From: Myxococcota bacterium
GTDB lineage: Bacteria > Myxococcota > UBA727 > JAHDBA01
Reading direction: 5' to 3'
NCBI GenBank assembly: GCA_020630615.1
Contig: JAHDBA010000003.1
Location: 103,906 to 167,905, forward strand
Length of the DNA: 64,000 nt
In this document: positions 38,117 through 46,557 of the stretch, one piece after another
How the letters are laid out: each line of letters begins with the position of its first letter
How positions within the stretch are numbered: position 1 is the stretch's first letter
Notes under the pieces: model-generated
The model's input: the letters and a program-made list of their open reading frames with translations, nothing else
Told to the model about the DNA's origin: nothing
Database searches by the model: none
Translations under genes and position numbers: made by a program

Positions 38117-38452
38117 CGCAACCCAAAGTGGTAAAGTGCCTGAGCTCTGTGCGCAACCTCGACCAACACTTCCACCAACGACCTCCATGTTGTTTTGGAT
38201 GTCACTGACTTCCGCCACAACTTCTAAGTCAAAACGCATTGCCGGACGCGTCAAACCCAAATCACTCTCGAGTTCTACCTCGGGAACTTCGACATTCACA
38301 ACTTCAGTCTCGATTGCACCTTCTTCGATAATCTCAATTTCTTCTGCACTTTGCCCATTAAGAGATGTGTCGCTTTCGTCCCCGCATGCAACGTTGAGCA
38401 GAAGCAAAGACATCCCTATCAATGTTCTGGATTTTTCGAATCTTAGCGCCAT
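38069..38452 (-). CDS. Small secreted protein with MYXO-CTERM-like tail
   Basis: A 127-residue product starting MALRFEKSRTLIGMSLLLL with a signal ending in NVAC, either a lipobox-like or ordinary cleavage site. The middle is strongly acidic (IEIIEEGAIETEVVNVEVPEVE-like). It ends GRGCAQSSG, a hydrophobic helix and RDPKNR, the Gly-Cys/helix/basic pattern of MYXO-CTERM tags. No enzymatic motif; probably a surface protein of unknown role. The 3' end overlaps the DUF3025 gene convergently by 48 bases. Confidence 0.65.
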   Translation of the reverse strand: MALRFEKSRTLIGMSLLLLNVACGDESDTSLNGQSAEEIEIIEEGAIETEVVNVEVPEVELESDLGLTRPAMRFDLEVVAEVSDIQNNMEVVGGSVGRGCAQSSGTLPLWVALFFLGISLIRDPKNR

Positions 38453-38605
38453 AGAAACCTCACAAGGTCTGATCCCTACCACTAGAATGCGTGATTGAAG
38501 CAGACACCTCAAATTTGACGAATGGTGGTGTGTCACAATAAGACACAACGTGAACTCGACTCAACACCATGTGTGAATACGTCTTACATTAAAGCGGGGC
38601 ATTTT

Positions 38606-39319
38606 ATGCAAAACACCATCCAAAGCCAGGAGGCTCAAAAGCTTCATTATCTCATCACTGGAGCCAACAGAGGGATTGGGCTGGAGCTTTGCAAGCAAGC
38701 GCTTGAAAAAGGGCACCACGTGAGCGCCTGTGTGCGCAAACCAGAGACCGCAACGGAATTGAGAGCGCTTGAAGGCAATCTGCGGATCGTTCAGTTGGAG
38801 CTTAGCTCTGGTGAAAGCATCAACGATTGTGCCGAAATGATCGATGGTCCTATCGATGTTTTGATTAACAATGCCGGTATCATGGGTGGCTACGATCAAG
38901 CTCTTCATGAAATCCGAGCAGAACAGATACTCGAGACGGTTAATGTGAACGCTATTCGAACTCTGGAATTCACACGGGCATTGCTCCCAAAAATGAAGGC
39001 ATCCCAATGTCGAAAGATTGTAAGCCTGACGAGTCGAATGGGCTCTATTGCGGATAATACGAGCGGACGTTTTTACGCCTATCGAATGTCGAAGGCGGCA
39101 CTAAACATGGCGATGCAGTCGCTCGCTATCGACCTTGCACCTGAACAATTCAGAGTTCTGCTCATGCATCCCGGGTGGGTTCAAACAGATATGGGTGGGG
39201 CGAATGCGCCATTGAATGTGCGAGACAGCGTGAGTCAAATGCTAGGCGTGATCACTCGATACAATCACTTGGGTAAGGCAACCTTCATGAACTATCAAGG
39301 TGAAACGCTCAGCTGGTAG
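38606..39319 (+). CDS. Short-chain dehydrogenase/reductase
   Basis: A 237-residue Rossmann-fold oxidoreductase of the SDR family. TGANRGIGLELCKQ is the nucleotide loop, NNAGIMGGY the NNAG strand, SLTSRMGSI with the catalytic Ser, and YAYRMSKAALNMAMQSL the YxxxK motif; HPGWVQTDMGG follows. It resembles the C-factor/CsgA-like subgroup of short SDRs (resemblance inferred from the HPGWVxTDMGG ending). The ATG at 38606 is preferred, with a family-like start soon after. Confidence 0.93.
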   Translation: MQNTIQSQEAQKLHYLITGANRGIGLELCKQALEKGHHVSACVRKPETATELRALEGNLRIVQLELSSGESINDCAEMIDGPIDVLINNAGIMGGYDQALHEIRAEQILETVNVNAIRTLEFTRALLPKMKASQCRKIVSLTSRMGSIADNTSGRFYAYRMSKAALNMAMQSLAIDLAPEQFRVLLMHPGWVQTDMGGANAPLNVRDSVSQMLGVITRYNHLGKATFMNYQGETLSW

Positions 39320-39376
39320 GAAGGGACTGGGTCATCTTACCGATGCTACAATGTGAGAAGTTGGTACCTTAAGAAT

Positions 39377-40549
39377 ATGACTTATCATTTCGTGCATCCT
39401 GACCCGAGTTCAACTTTTCGATCGTTCACATTCAATACCTATACTCTCATATGCTTGCTGCTAGTGCTCACGCTTGGATGTTCCGATACAAGCGAAAGTC
39501 TCCGACGTCTTAGCGACCGATCATCGCCCTTAAACACGAACAATGGAAACGAAGACAATTTTTATTATGGTGATACCGACACCAGTACCCACAACCATGA
39601 AGCATCTGTAGACTCTCTTGAAGACCCAATAGTTTATGTCGACGAAAACTTTGACGATATCTTGTGTGGCCAGACTCCCTATTTTGAGGACTTACCAAGA
39701 CGCGACCTGCCCTTGCCCAGCCTATCTTTTCTAGACGCTCGAAGCGCACTCATCAGCGCATTTGAACTTCGACATCCCGACTCCGCAGAGCGCATTCGTG
39801 TCGGTACGAGTGGAGAGGACAATGACTGTGTAACGCCTTTTGTTGAAGGGGGCGATCTGGACGCTTGGTTACGTGCGTCCACCACCGTTGTTCATGAATG
39901 TGGACATGTTGAATGGTTTCAAGACTGGGACACTCGCGAGCAAACATTCAGGGTTTCGCCAAATCACCAGTATCGATTATCAAACGGCAATGACCGCTCA
40001 CGCCTTGGGATGACCGTGTCGAGAAACTCAATTCTGCATGACAGCGAATCTCGTTTTAGGCCGCCGTGCCAGGGGCAAATCCAAGACACGAGCGATTGCG
40101 ATGTTTATGCAGATACCTATCTTGGTGGTGCCCCAAGCCTTAACGGTAGCATCGAGTCTGGGACGCAGGGCTTTGCCCCCCTCTTTGATGAAGCGAACCA
40201 ATATTCAAATGGCCTGCTTGCAGCGTACGCAATCCCTGAAGCCTATGTAGGCAGACGCGTGTCTGTTCGTGACGGTGTTGCGACCATGATGTGGTATCTC
40301 GAACGCTACCTTCGCTATGCACGTGAGAATGACAACCCAACGTACGAGCTCTTAAGCTCAGACTCGAACTGGCGGAGTGCAATTCTACTCTATTGGGCCC
40401 GCGCAGAGTTCATTCTAGAGGCGAGCAAAGGTGCCGAAGAGCTCGGCCTTTTTGACGACCTCATTTTAGAACGTGTGTTCGCCTCCGTGAATCTCGAAGA
40501 GATTCAAATGTTACGCGGCGAAGCGGGATGTTTTGATAGTATAGAATAA
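39377..40549 (+). CDS. Lipoprotein with HExxH zinc-peptidase-like motif
   Basis: A 390-residue protein with a signal peptide and lipobox LTLGC (Cys about 35), then a Ser/Asn/Asp-rich linker to about residue 85. The domain that follows has VVHECGHVEW (HECGH at 173-177), the HExxH zinc pattern, in an otherwise unrecognised sequence. Segments DVYADTYLGG, RDGVATMMWYLERYLRYA and LEASKGAEELG look like helices around an active site. A metallopeptidase function is inferred from the motif only; a third ligand cannot be named. Start at 39377 rather than 39353 because it directly precedes the signal. Confidence 0.75.
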   Translation: MTYHFVHPDPSSTFRSFTFNTYTLICLLLVLTLGCSDTSESLRRLSDRSSPLNTNNGNEDNFYYGDTDTSTHNHEASVDSLEDPIVYVDENFDDILCGQTPYFEDLPRRDLPLPSLSFLDARSALISAFELRHPDSAERIRVGTSGEDNDCVTPFVEGGDLDAWLRASTTVVHECGHVEWFQDWDTREQTFRVSPNHQYRLSNGNDRSRLGMTVSRNSILHDSESRFRPPCQGQIQDTSDCDVYADTYLGGAPSLNGSIESGTQGFAPLFDEANQYSNGLLAAYAIPEAYVGRRVSVRDGVATMMWYLERYLRYARENDNPTYELLSSDSNWRSAILLYWARAEFILEASKGAEELGLFDDLILERVFASVNLEEIQMLRGEAGCFDSIE

Positions 40550-40585
40550 ATTTCTGCTTTTGCATTGTCAGAGATAGGCTGCATT

Positions 40586-41593
40586 ATGCGTGTTATCGAA
40601 ATACCGAAATCAAATGCTGACGAGAAAAAACAAGCCCAACGCCAATTTGAGCTCGATGTTCTCAAGGGACTCTCACATACGCCCAAGTCATTGCCCTCAA
40701 AGTATTTTTACGACGATCGAGGTAGTGAACTTTTTATCGAGATCATGGCACAGCCTGAATACTATCTGACCAATGCCGAAGCAGAAATCTTAACATCGCG
40801 CGCAGGCGATATCGTTTCTGAAATGGGAAAGGCGACAAAGTTTGACATTATCGAACTCGGCGCCGGCGACGGAACAAAAACCAAAGCGATACTGGATGCA
40901 GCGAGTGCCCAAGACACTCTCCGGCGTTATGTTGCAATCGACATTTCTCAAGGAGCACTTGAAGGGCTAGACCTGTTGATGAAGGACGAGCTTCCCCAAG
41001 TCGACTTTCTGGGTTTGCGTACCGACTATTTTAAAGCTCTGGAGTGGCTGGATACCGAGGAGCATACCTGCCCGAGACTGGTTCTTTTTCTAGGCTCGAA
41101 TATTGGGAACTTTAATCATGCGGGCGCAATTGTTTTTCTCAAGACCTTATGGCGCTCGCTCAAGGATGGAGACTGCGTGCTCGTCGGCTTTGACAAAAAG
41201 AAAGATATCGACCGACTTCTACATGCCTACAACGACTCGGCAGGCAAGACGGCGGACTTTAATATTAATCTTTTAACCCGCATCAATCGAGAACTTGGCG
41301 GAGACTTTAATACCAAAGAGTTCAAACATTTTGGAACCTACAATCCCAACCTGGGTGCGATGGAGTCGTTTTTAATCTCACAAAAAGAACAAAGCGTTAC
41401 GCTAAAAGCACTTTCGAAGACCTTTCATTTTGGTGAGTTTGAGCCGGTACATCTTGAGTTCTCAACAAAGTATACAGAAAAGGAGATCGCGCACATTGCC
41501 CATGAAGCTGGCTTTCGGCTTGAAGAAAGTTTTGAGGACCGTGCTCACGATTTCATCGACGCGCTCCTGCGAGTTGATAAGAACATGCATTAG
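40586..41593 (+). CDS. egtD: L-histidine N(alpha)-methyltransferase (EgtD family)
   Basis: A 335-residue SAM-dependent methyltransferase. Family signature: LPSKYFYDDRGSELF, QPEYYLTNAE, the SAM loop ELGAGDGTKTKAIL, and YVAIDIS, LFLGSNIGNF, GVLV-type DCVLVGFD. In the ergothioneine pathway it makes hercynine from His. EgtB, EgtC and EgtE are absent from the window, so the end product (ergothioneine or simply histidine betaine) is open. Its TAG stop overlaps the GTG start of the next gene by one base. Confidence 0.93.
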   Translation: MRVIEIPKSNADEKKQAQRQFELDVLKGLSHTPKSLPSKYFYDDRGSELFIEIMAQPEYYLTNAEAEILTSRAGDIVSEMGKATKFDIIELGAGDGTKTKAILDAASAQDTLRRYVAIDISQGALEGLDLLMKDELPQVDFLGLRTDYFKALEWLDTEEHTCPRLVLFLGSNIGNFNHAGAIVFLKTLWRSLKDGDCVLVGFDKKKDIDRLLHAYNDSAGKTADFNINLLTRINRELGGDFNTKEFKHFGTYNPNLGAMESFLISQKEQSVTLKALSKTFHFGEFEPVHLEFSTKYTEKEIAHIAHEAGFRLEESFEDRAHDFIDALLRVDKNMH

Positions 41594-42375
41594 TGAATAC
41601 AATACGGATCCAGACGAAGCATTGCAAAGCGCTTTATGATGAGTGGCTCTCAATCTTTTTGGGGCAAGTCGTCGCGTTGCCAGACTCAACTTGGGAGCTC
41701 AAACTCGACACTTTGCAGCTTCGCGAAGACCGAACACGTCCGCAGCTCGCGAGCTTACAAAAAGAAGTCTCACACCGACAACGTGAGGATATCCGTAACA
41801 ATTTTGAGAAACCTCAAGTACGATTAACATCAACACATAGCCACAATCTTGTCCTAACATTAGGGGTCTTGGCATCTGAAAAGGGTGTACACGACCTAAG
41901 CATAGGACTCGATTGTGAAATCCCCCGAACGATTCGAAATCCAAAAGCACTGCATCGAAAGATAGAGTCTATCTTCAGGTTGTCAGAAGATGTCCCCTTG
42001 AATGCACACGACCCAAGGAGCGCTCTTCGTTCGTTCACAATTTCCGAGTCTCTCTTCAAAGCTTTTTCAAATGCTTCCGGCCCTAGAGCACCATGGCACT
42101 GGTCGGATCTTGAAAAGCTTGACTGTACACTTGAGAGTCTCAGGGCAACGACAAACATCCTTGAACCAGTTCATGGTAACACAAGTTCACATAACCTCCT
42201 CTTCTACAGGCTTCTTGGCCAAGCTCAGCACGAATCTTCTTTCACGGGCTCGCGCAGAAAGCCCCACAAAAAGCCTCTGGGTTGGGTTTCTATCCTTGAG
42301 ATGTCACAATGTACGACATCGCTCACGCTCCTTGCTACCCCTAAAAACTCCCCGGCGGCGTCCTTCCCTGCGTAG
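41593..42375 (+). CDS. 4'-phosphopantetheinyl transferase-like protein (EntD/Sfp superfamily)
   Basis: A 260-residue protein whose middle follows the PPTase pattern: LTSTHSHNLVLTLGVLASE (the ISHS-like strand), SIGLDCEI (GxDxE Mg site, here D-C-E), and FTISESLFKAF where EntD has FSAKESLFKA. The usual Lys before Glu in that motif is Ser, and activity is therefore uncertain. Such enzymes attach the phosphopantetheine arm to carrier proteins. Its start overlaps the egtD stop, so the two are translationally coupled; the biochemical link between them is unknown. C-terminal 60 residues look unrelated to the fold. Confidence 0.7.
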   Translation: MNTIRIQTKHCKALYDEWLSIFLGQVVALPDSTWELKLDTLQLREDRTRPQLASLQKEVSHRQREDIRNNFEKPQVRLTSTHSHNLVLTLGVLASEKGVHDLSIGLDCEIPRTIRNPKALHRKIESIFRLSEDVPLNAHDPRSALRSFTISESLFKAFSNASGPRAPWHWSDLEKLDCTLESLRATTNILEPVHGNTSSHNLLFYRLLGQAQHESSFTGSRRKPHKKPLGWVSILEMSQCTTSLTLLATPKNSPAASFPA

Positions 42376-42426
42376 TTGTGTTGCTCAACTGTTCAGAAAC
42401 GATGGTGTTCGTTCGGTCGCAACCGC

Positions 42427-43101
42427 TCACCCACGTTTTGGTTTTGCAAAGTCGCGCTGCCATTCTTCATGCATACGCTTCTTCGTCGCGGCCCACGAAC
42501 AGATTGGGCACTTGGAAAGATCGTGGCGTCGAGCCGGACAATACTCCCGACCAAAGAAAATGATCTGAAGATGGAGGTCGTTCCACTGCGCTCTGGGGAA
42601 GATCTTCTTCAAGTCTCGCTCAGTCTGTTGCACATTCCGCGCTGCAGAAAGGCCCCATCGGGAGGCCAAGCGATGAATATGTGTGTCGACTGGGAACGCA
42701 GGGACGCCAAAAGCCTGCGACATGACGACGGAAGCGGTTTTGTGACCAACCCCAGCCAAGGTTTCGAGTTCATCGATATCTGCGGGGACTTCACCACCAT
42801 AGCTTTTGACGAGACGTTGTGCTGCGGCAACAAGATTTTTAGACTTCGTCGGAGCCAACCCAATCTCTCGAATTAGCTCACGAACCTCTGCAACTTGCAT
42901 CTCGGCCATCAATGCAGGTGTGTTGGCTACAGCAAAGAGATTTGGCGTGACTTCATTGACCTTTTTGTCTGTGGTTTGTGCCGATAGTGCGACTGCAACG
43001 AGAAGCTCATAGGGCGATGTGTGATCCAGAGGAATTGGAACCTCTGGATAGAGAGTCCGAAGTTGGTCCCCGATTCGGTCCGCTTTTTCTTGGCGCTTCA
43101 T
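42427..43101 (-). CDS. nth: Endonuclease III (DNA glycosylase/AP lyase), with altered Cys cluster
   Basis: A 224-residue base-excision repair enzyme. The helix-hairpin-helix LAGVGHKTASVVM carries the catalytic Lys, and PVDTHIHRLASRWG the catalytic Asp. The start LYPEVPIPLDHTSPYELLVAVALSAQTTD is typical. The C-terminal cluster normally reads Cys-x6-Cys-x2-Cys-x5-Cys, but here the sequence is CPARRHDLSKCPICSWAAT: three Cys, one extra spacing and no fourth Cys, so the [4Fe-4S] cluster may be absent or bound differently. A GTG five codons upstream (43116) is the alternative start. Convergent with the PPTase-like gene. Confidence 0.92.
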   Translation of the reverse strand: MKRQEKADRIGDQLRTLYPEVPIPLDHTSPYELLVAVALSAQTTDKKVNEVTPNLFAVANTPALMAEMQVAEVRELIREIGLAPTKSKNLVAAAQRLVKSYGGEVPADIDELETLAGVGHKTASVVMSQAFGVPAFPVDTHIHRLASRWGLSAARNVQQTERDLKKIFPRAQWNDLHLQIIFFGREYCPARRHDLSKCPICSWAATKKRMHEEWQRDFAKPKRG

Positions 43102-43139
43102 CCCTTCTTTTAACACATGTTGAATCCAAAACGGAGTTC

Positions 43140-43164
43140 AAAAAAAGCCAGGGATGTCCCTGGC
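43140..43164 (-). terminator. Intrinsic terminator after the PDZ-like lipoprotein gene
   Basis: On the minus strand GCCAGGGA and TCCCTGGC form a perfect stem with a two-base apex followed by seven T. It lies 28 bases past the stop at 43192, before nth. Confidence 0.85.
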
Positions 43165-43191
43165 ATGATTGAACTTGAGTGGCACGACGAC

Positions 43192-43548
43192 CTATTTGGT
43201 CGTCGTCACAACACCATTCCGTTCCACCTCAAAGGTACCGCCGTCAAGACAGGTTTGCTTCAGTAAATTTGCGCCAGAACGATCCAAGGTTGGCTTGGTA
43301 CCATTGGCCTCCAAAACGATGTCTCCATTCTTTAGACCACACTGCGCGAATGGACTTCCGGCAGGTGAGCCGCTGAGTTTCAGCCCTTCTCCACCCGAAA
43401 GCGCAACATTGGCCTTGAGTGTTCCTTGGAAGGCTGCGAAGGGATCGGAAGCTTGCGCTGTTACCGGTGCATCTTCTTTTTTATTTTTCGAGCAAGCACC
43501 AAGAGAGAAGCTGAGTGCAAGTGCAAAGAGTAGGGTTAACTTTTTCAT
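43192..43548 (-). CDS. Small lipoprotein with a PDZ-like domain
   Basis: A 118-residue lipoprotein; signal peptide LALSFSLGAC with a proper lipobox (LGAC, Cys about 19). The remaining 90 residues resemble a single PDZ domain of the GspC/type II secretion kind: GSPAGSPFAQCGLKNGDIVLEANGT is the carboxylate-binding region, and two Cys could form a disulfide. GGAGG lies seven bases in front of the ATG at 43548. No neighbours of a secretion system, so the partner is unknown. Confidence 0.8.
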   Translation of the reverse strand: MKKLTLLFALALSFSLGACSKNKKEDAPVTAQASDPFAAFQGTLKANVALSGGEGLKLSGSPAGSPFAQCGLKNGDIVLEANGTKPTLDRSGANLLKQTCLDGGTFEVERNGVVTTTK

Positions 43549-43707
43549 TGTGTTCCTCCAGGAAGTTCGATCCTGAGTTAACATAAGAAGTGCGTACAAG
43601 CATAATCTTTCACAGAAAAATCCCGGGGCCCTCCATCTGCCCGGCTTCATCCAAGCCGCTCCATGTATGTGCGCCACGAAGATACGTCCGGCACCGGTGT
43701 TCCAAAA

Positions 43708-44487
43708 CTAGCACTCGAGCTCCACCCCTACAGGACAATGGTCACTCCCCATAATTTCGGGAGAAATCCACGCGTCGACCATTGATTCCTCGAGGTCTTC
43801 GGACAACAAAACATAGTCGATGCGCCAGCCGTGATTTCGCCCTCGGGCAAAGGTACGCATGTCCCACCACGTGTATTGATTCTCTAGGTCTCCATGTTCC
43901 AAGCGGAAGCTATCGAGGTAGCCGTCGTTTAAAAACGAAGAAAAGATGGAGCGTTCTTCCGGCAAAAACCCACTAACAGTCGACCATTTTTCGGGATCGG
44001 CAACATCAATTTCTTTGTGGGCGATATTAAAGTCTCCACAAACAACAACGGAGTCTCCGCGCGCGCGGTCCTTAGCAACTAACTGACGAAACTCATCATA
44101 AAAGCGATACTTGTATTCGAGCCGATCGTGCCCTCGCCCACCATTGGGAAAGTACACATTGTACACGACGAGCCCATCGATTCGAGCCTTGGTGATACGC
44201 CCTTCACCCAATAGAGCACTCTTAAGGTCCAAATCCAGATCCGATGTGAGCTCCCATTCACTCTCCTTGAGTGTGAAGATTGCGGTCCCCGAGTACCCTT
44301 TCTTTTCTGCTTGCGAAAAAGCCGACCTCCACCCCGGGGGTTCGATCAATTCACTTTTTAGCTGCTCTCGATGCGCCTTGGTTTCTTGAATACAAAAGAG
44401 ATCCAAGCCTGCATCAAAGGCCCAGTTTAAAGCATTTTTTCGGTCAACTGCTCGAATTCCATTCACATTCCAAGAAACAATCTGCAC
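43708..44487 (-). CDS. xth: Exodeoxyribonuclease III family AP endonuclease
   Basis: A 259-residue repair nuclease of the EEP fold. Signature: IVSWNVNGIRAV, DLFCIQETKAHREQL with the metal Glu, VYNVYFPNG, VVCGDFNIAHKEID with the Asp and Asn, TWWDMRTFARGRNHGWRIDYVLLS, and the catalytic GSDHCPVG at the end. It makes 5' cuts at abasic sites. GTG at 44487 gives the exact family start (VQIVSWN) with GAGG in front; longer ATG frames would overlap the divergent gene. With nth nearby this is a small base-excision repair area. Confidence 0.95.
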   Translation of the reverse strand: MQIVSWNVNGIRAVDRKNALNWAFDAGLDLFCIQETKAHREQLKSELIEPPGWRSAFSQAEKKGYSGTAIFTLKESEWELTSDLDLDLKSALLGEGRITKARIDGLVVYNVYFPNGGRGHDRLEYKYRFYDEFRQLVAKDRARGDSVVVCGDFNIAHKEIDVADPEKWSTVSGFLPEERSIFSSFLNDGYLDSFRLEHGDLENQYTWWDMRTFARGRNHGWRIDYVLLSEDLEESMVDAWISPEIMGSDHCPVGVELEC

Positions 44488-44529
44488 GGCGCCCTCGTCA
44501 ACTAAACATTTATTGTTTATGGATAGTGT

Positions 44530-44766
44530 ATGAATAGCGACCATCAAGCGGGTGAATCCGACGAACTCATTTTGATGAACCTCGAATCACACTCGAATGC
44601 GCCAGACTGGAATCTTGAAGGATGGCAAAAGAAAGCATTGAACCGTGCGTGGCGTATTATTCCGCTTTTTATTCTGCTCTGCTTGATTGCCTTTCTCACA
44701 TTTGGACTCTGGGGAGAATCTTGGTTAGGCTTAGAGCATTGGGGCCATGCAAGTGTGAGCCCGTGA
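44530..44766 (+). CDS. Small single-helix membrane protein
   Basis: A 78-residue protein with a polar N-terminus containing two acidic stretches and one membrane helix (about 43-63, IIPLFILLCLIAFLTFGLW). No known family. Divergent from xth and 12 bases ahead of the DUF2505 gene on the same strand. Confidence 0.55.
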   Translation: MNSDHQAGESDELILMNLESHSNAPDWNLEGWQKKALNRAWRIIPLFILLCLIAFLTFGLWGESWLGLEHWGHASVSP

Positions 44767-44778
44767 AGGGAGGACCAC

Positions 44779-45270
44779 ATGCGTTTTAAGTTACAACACA
44801 GTTTTAAGGGAATATCACTCGCAGATTTTGAGGCGCTCTATTTCAACGAAAAATTTAATGAAGCCTTGTGCGAGCGCCTCAGGCTACCGCGCAATGTTTT
44901 AGAGCTCGAGAACGATGGCGTGTCACTCTTGCGACGTATTCAATGTACACCAGAGCGAGACCTTCCTGGCCCTCTTAAGAAACTTATTGCTGATGGCTCC
45001 TCTTACGAAGAAATTGTCAAGTACACGTGGGGGAGCATGAAAGCAGAATGGGAGACCATCCCATCAATGATGGCCGATAAAGTGAGCTCAAAAGGGGAAT
45101 ACTCTTTCACTCAAGACGGAGATTCAATTGTTCGCGAAGTCAGCGGTGACATTGAAGTCAAAGTTTTTGGTGTTGGTAAAATCGCTGAAAAGTTTTTGAT
45201 TGCTGAGGCTGAGAAGTCTTTTGATGATGCTGCACTTTTCACGCAGAGGTGGATTGATGAGCGCGCTTGA
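44779..45270 (+). CDS. DUF2505 family protein (START/SRPBCC-like)
   Basis: A 163-residue protein with the DUF2505 pattern: an N-terminal LQHSFKGISLADFEALYFNEKFNEALCERL, alternating strands, the VREVSGDIEVKVFGVGKIAEKFL segment, and a C-terminal helix EKSFDDAALFTQRWI. The fold is related to SRPBCC lipid-binding proteins; function unknown. GGGAGG lies close before the ATG. Likely co-transcribed with the small membrane protein upstream. Confidence 0.85.
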   Translation: MRFKLQHSFKGISLADFEALYFNEKFNEALCERLRLPRNVLELENDGVSLLRRIQCTPERDLPGPLKKLIADGSSYEEIVKYTWGSMKAEWETIPSMMADKVSSKGEYSFTQDGDSIVREVSGDIEVKVFGVGKIAEKFLIAEAEKSFDDAALFTQRWIDERA

Positions 45271-45387
45271 AGACTCATCCCTTATGTATTCTTAAATCTT
45301 CGGGCTTACTCATGGCGGTGTGCGACGAAATGGCCCTCGGCAAGAATAAGAAATAAGGTGAGGAATAAAGGGTGTATGCCGACCCTT

Positions 45388-46422
45388 CTAAATCCAACCG
45401 CTCTCCCCTACCAATGCGATTGCCCCGTCAACCCACGCATTAGAATCATTGACACAAGGCGCAAGATAAAAGTCTTCGCCTCCTGCCTCCTCGAAGTCTT
45501 CCTTCGCTCGCATGCCCAACTCTTCTAAGGTTTCTAAACAATCCGCGACAAAGGCAGGGGAAAACATCGCCAGCTTTTTAACGCCTTTTTGGGCGAGCTC
45601 GGGGACGACCACATCCGTAAAAGGACCAATCCATGGCTTTCCTGCAAGACGTGATTGATAAGCAACCGACCATTCGTCCTTTTGCAAGCCTAGCTTTCTC
45701 GCCAAAAGTTCTGCGGTGACCTGTGTTTGCATCCCATAACAAAGTCGGTTGGCGTCGACACGTTTCAGACAGCAGTCTTTAACCTTCTGACAATGTGAGT
45801 TGCTTGCATCGCACCCTGTTAAATGGTCGATGGGTAAACCATGAAAACTAAAAAGTGTATGATCAGGACCAAAGTCATGAAGAGCATCTCTTGCAACCTC
45901 AACTTGTGCGTCGATCCATTCATCGCGCTCATAGAAAGGTGGTATGGTATACACCGAGGGGATGGCCCATAAGCGTGAAAGACTCTTAAACACATCCTCA
46001 AGCGCTGTACCCGCAGAAGACGATGCGTAGTGAGGGTATAAGGGAAACACAATCAGACGTTCACAGTTTTGCTCAGAAAGCTCACGTATCACATCATCAA
46101 TCGAAGGCTCACCATAGCGCATCGCATAACGAACGATTAAATTTTCACTCCCAATCTTGGTCTTCACCTGCTCAACAAGACCTTCGGTAAACACACGTAA
46201 AGGCGAACCGTCCGTCCTCCAAACCTCTGTATAGGCCTCTGCACTTTTGCCCGAACGGGTGGGCACAATGATAGCGTTCACAAGAAGCGCTCGCGCCGCA
46301 GCCGGAATATTCAACACACGCTTATCGGAGAGAAACTGCCTCAAGTAAGGTTTTAGAGCACTACGCGTGGGTGCCTCGGGCGTTCCAAGATTGATAAAAA
46401 GTAAGCCCGTCTTCGCTTGCAT
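45388..46422 (-). CDS. hemH: Ferrochelatase
   Basis: A 344-residue enzyme that inserts Fe2+ into protoporphyrin IX, the last step of heme B synthesis. Visible: LLFINLGTPEAPTRSALKPYLRQFL, the YPHYASSSAGTA loop, and FSFHGLPIDHL with the catalytic His; SRLAGKPWIGPFTDVVVPELAQKG and FVADCLETLEELG are also typical. A Cys-rich insert (CDASNSHCQKVKDCC, and one more Cys further on) matches the position of the [2Fe-2S] Cys known from some bacterial ferrochelatases. GAGAGG precedes the ATG. It feeds the heme needed by the oxidase and cytochromes. Confidence 0.96.
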   Translation of the reverse strand: MQAKTGLLFINLGTPEAPTRSALKPYLRQFLSDKRVLNIPAAARALLVNAIIVPTRSGKSAEAYTEVWRTDGSPLRVFTEGLVEQVKTKIGSENLIVRYAMRYGEPSIDDVIRELSEQNCERLIVFPLYPHYASSSAGTALEDVFKSLSRLWAIPSVYTIPPFYERDEWIDAQVEVARDALHDFGPDHTLFSFHGLPIDHLTGCDASNSHCQKVKDCCLKRVDANRLCYGMQTQVTAELLARKLGLQKDEWSVAYQSRLAGKPWIGPFTDVVVPELAQKGVKKLAMFSPAFVADCLETLEELGMRAKEDFEEAGGEDFYLAPCVNDSNAWVDGAIALVGESGWI

Positions 46423-46557
46423 AGAAACCTCTCATAAATACCAACTTACGATGTACATTTCTGAGCTTTGATACAATGGAGAAGAGGGAAAGTGCGTGAG
46501 AAAAAGGTCTTCTCGACTCAAGCCCACACGACCCTTTAGCCTGAATGCAACGAGTGC

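Noticed and set aside
42002..42568. Plus-strand frame of 188 residues
   Set aside because: Different frame over the PPTase-like gene and nth; composition rich in Ser, Arg and His without motif.
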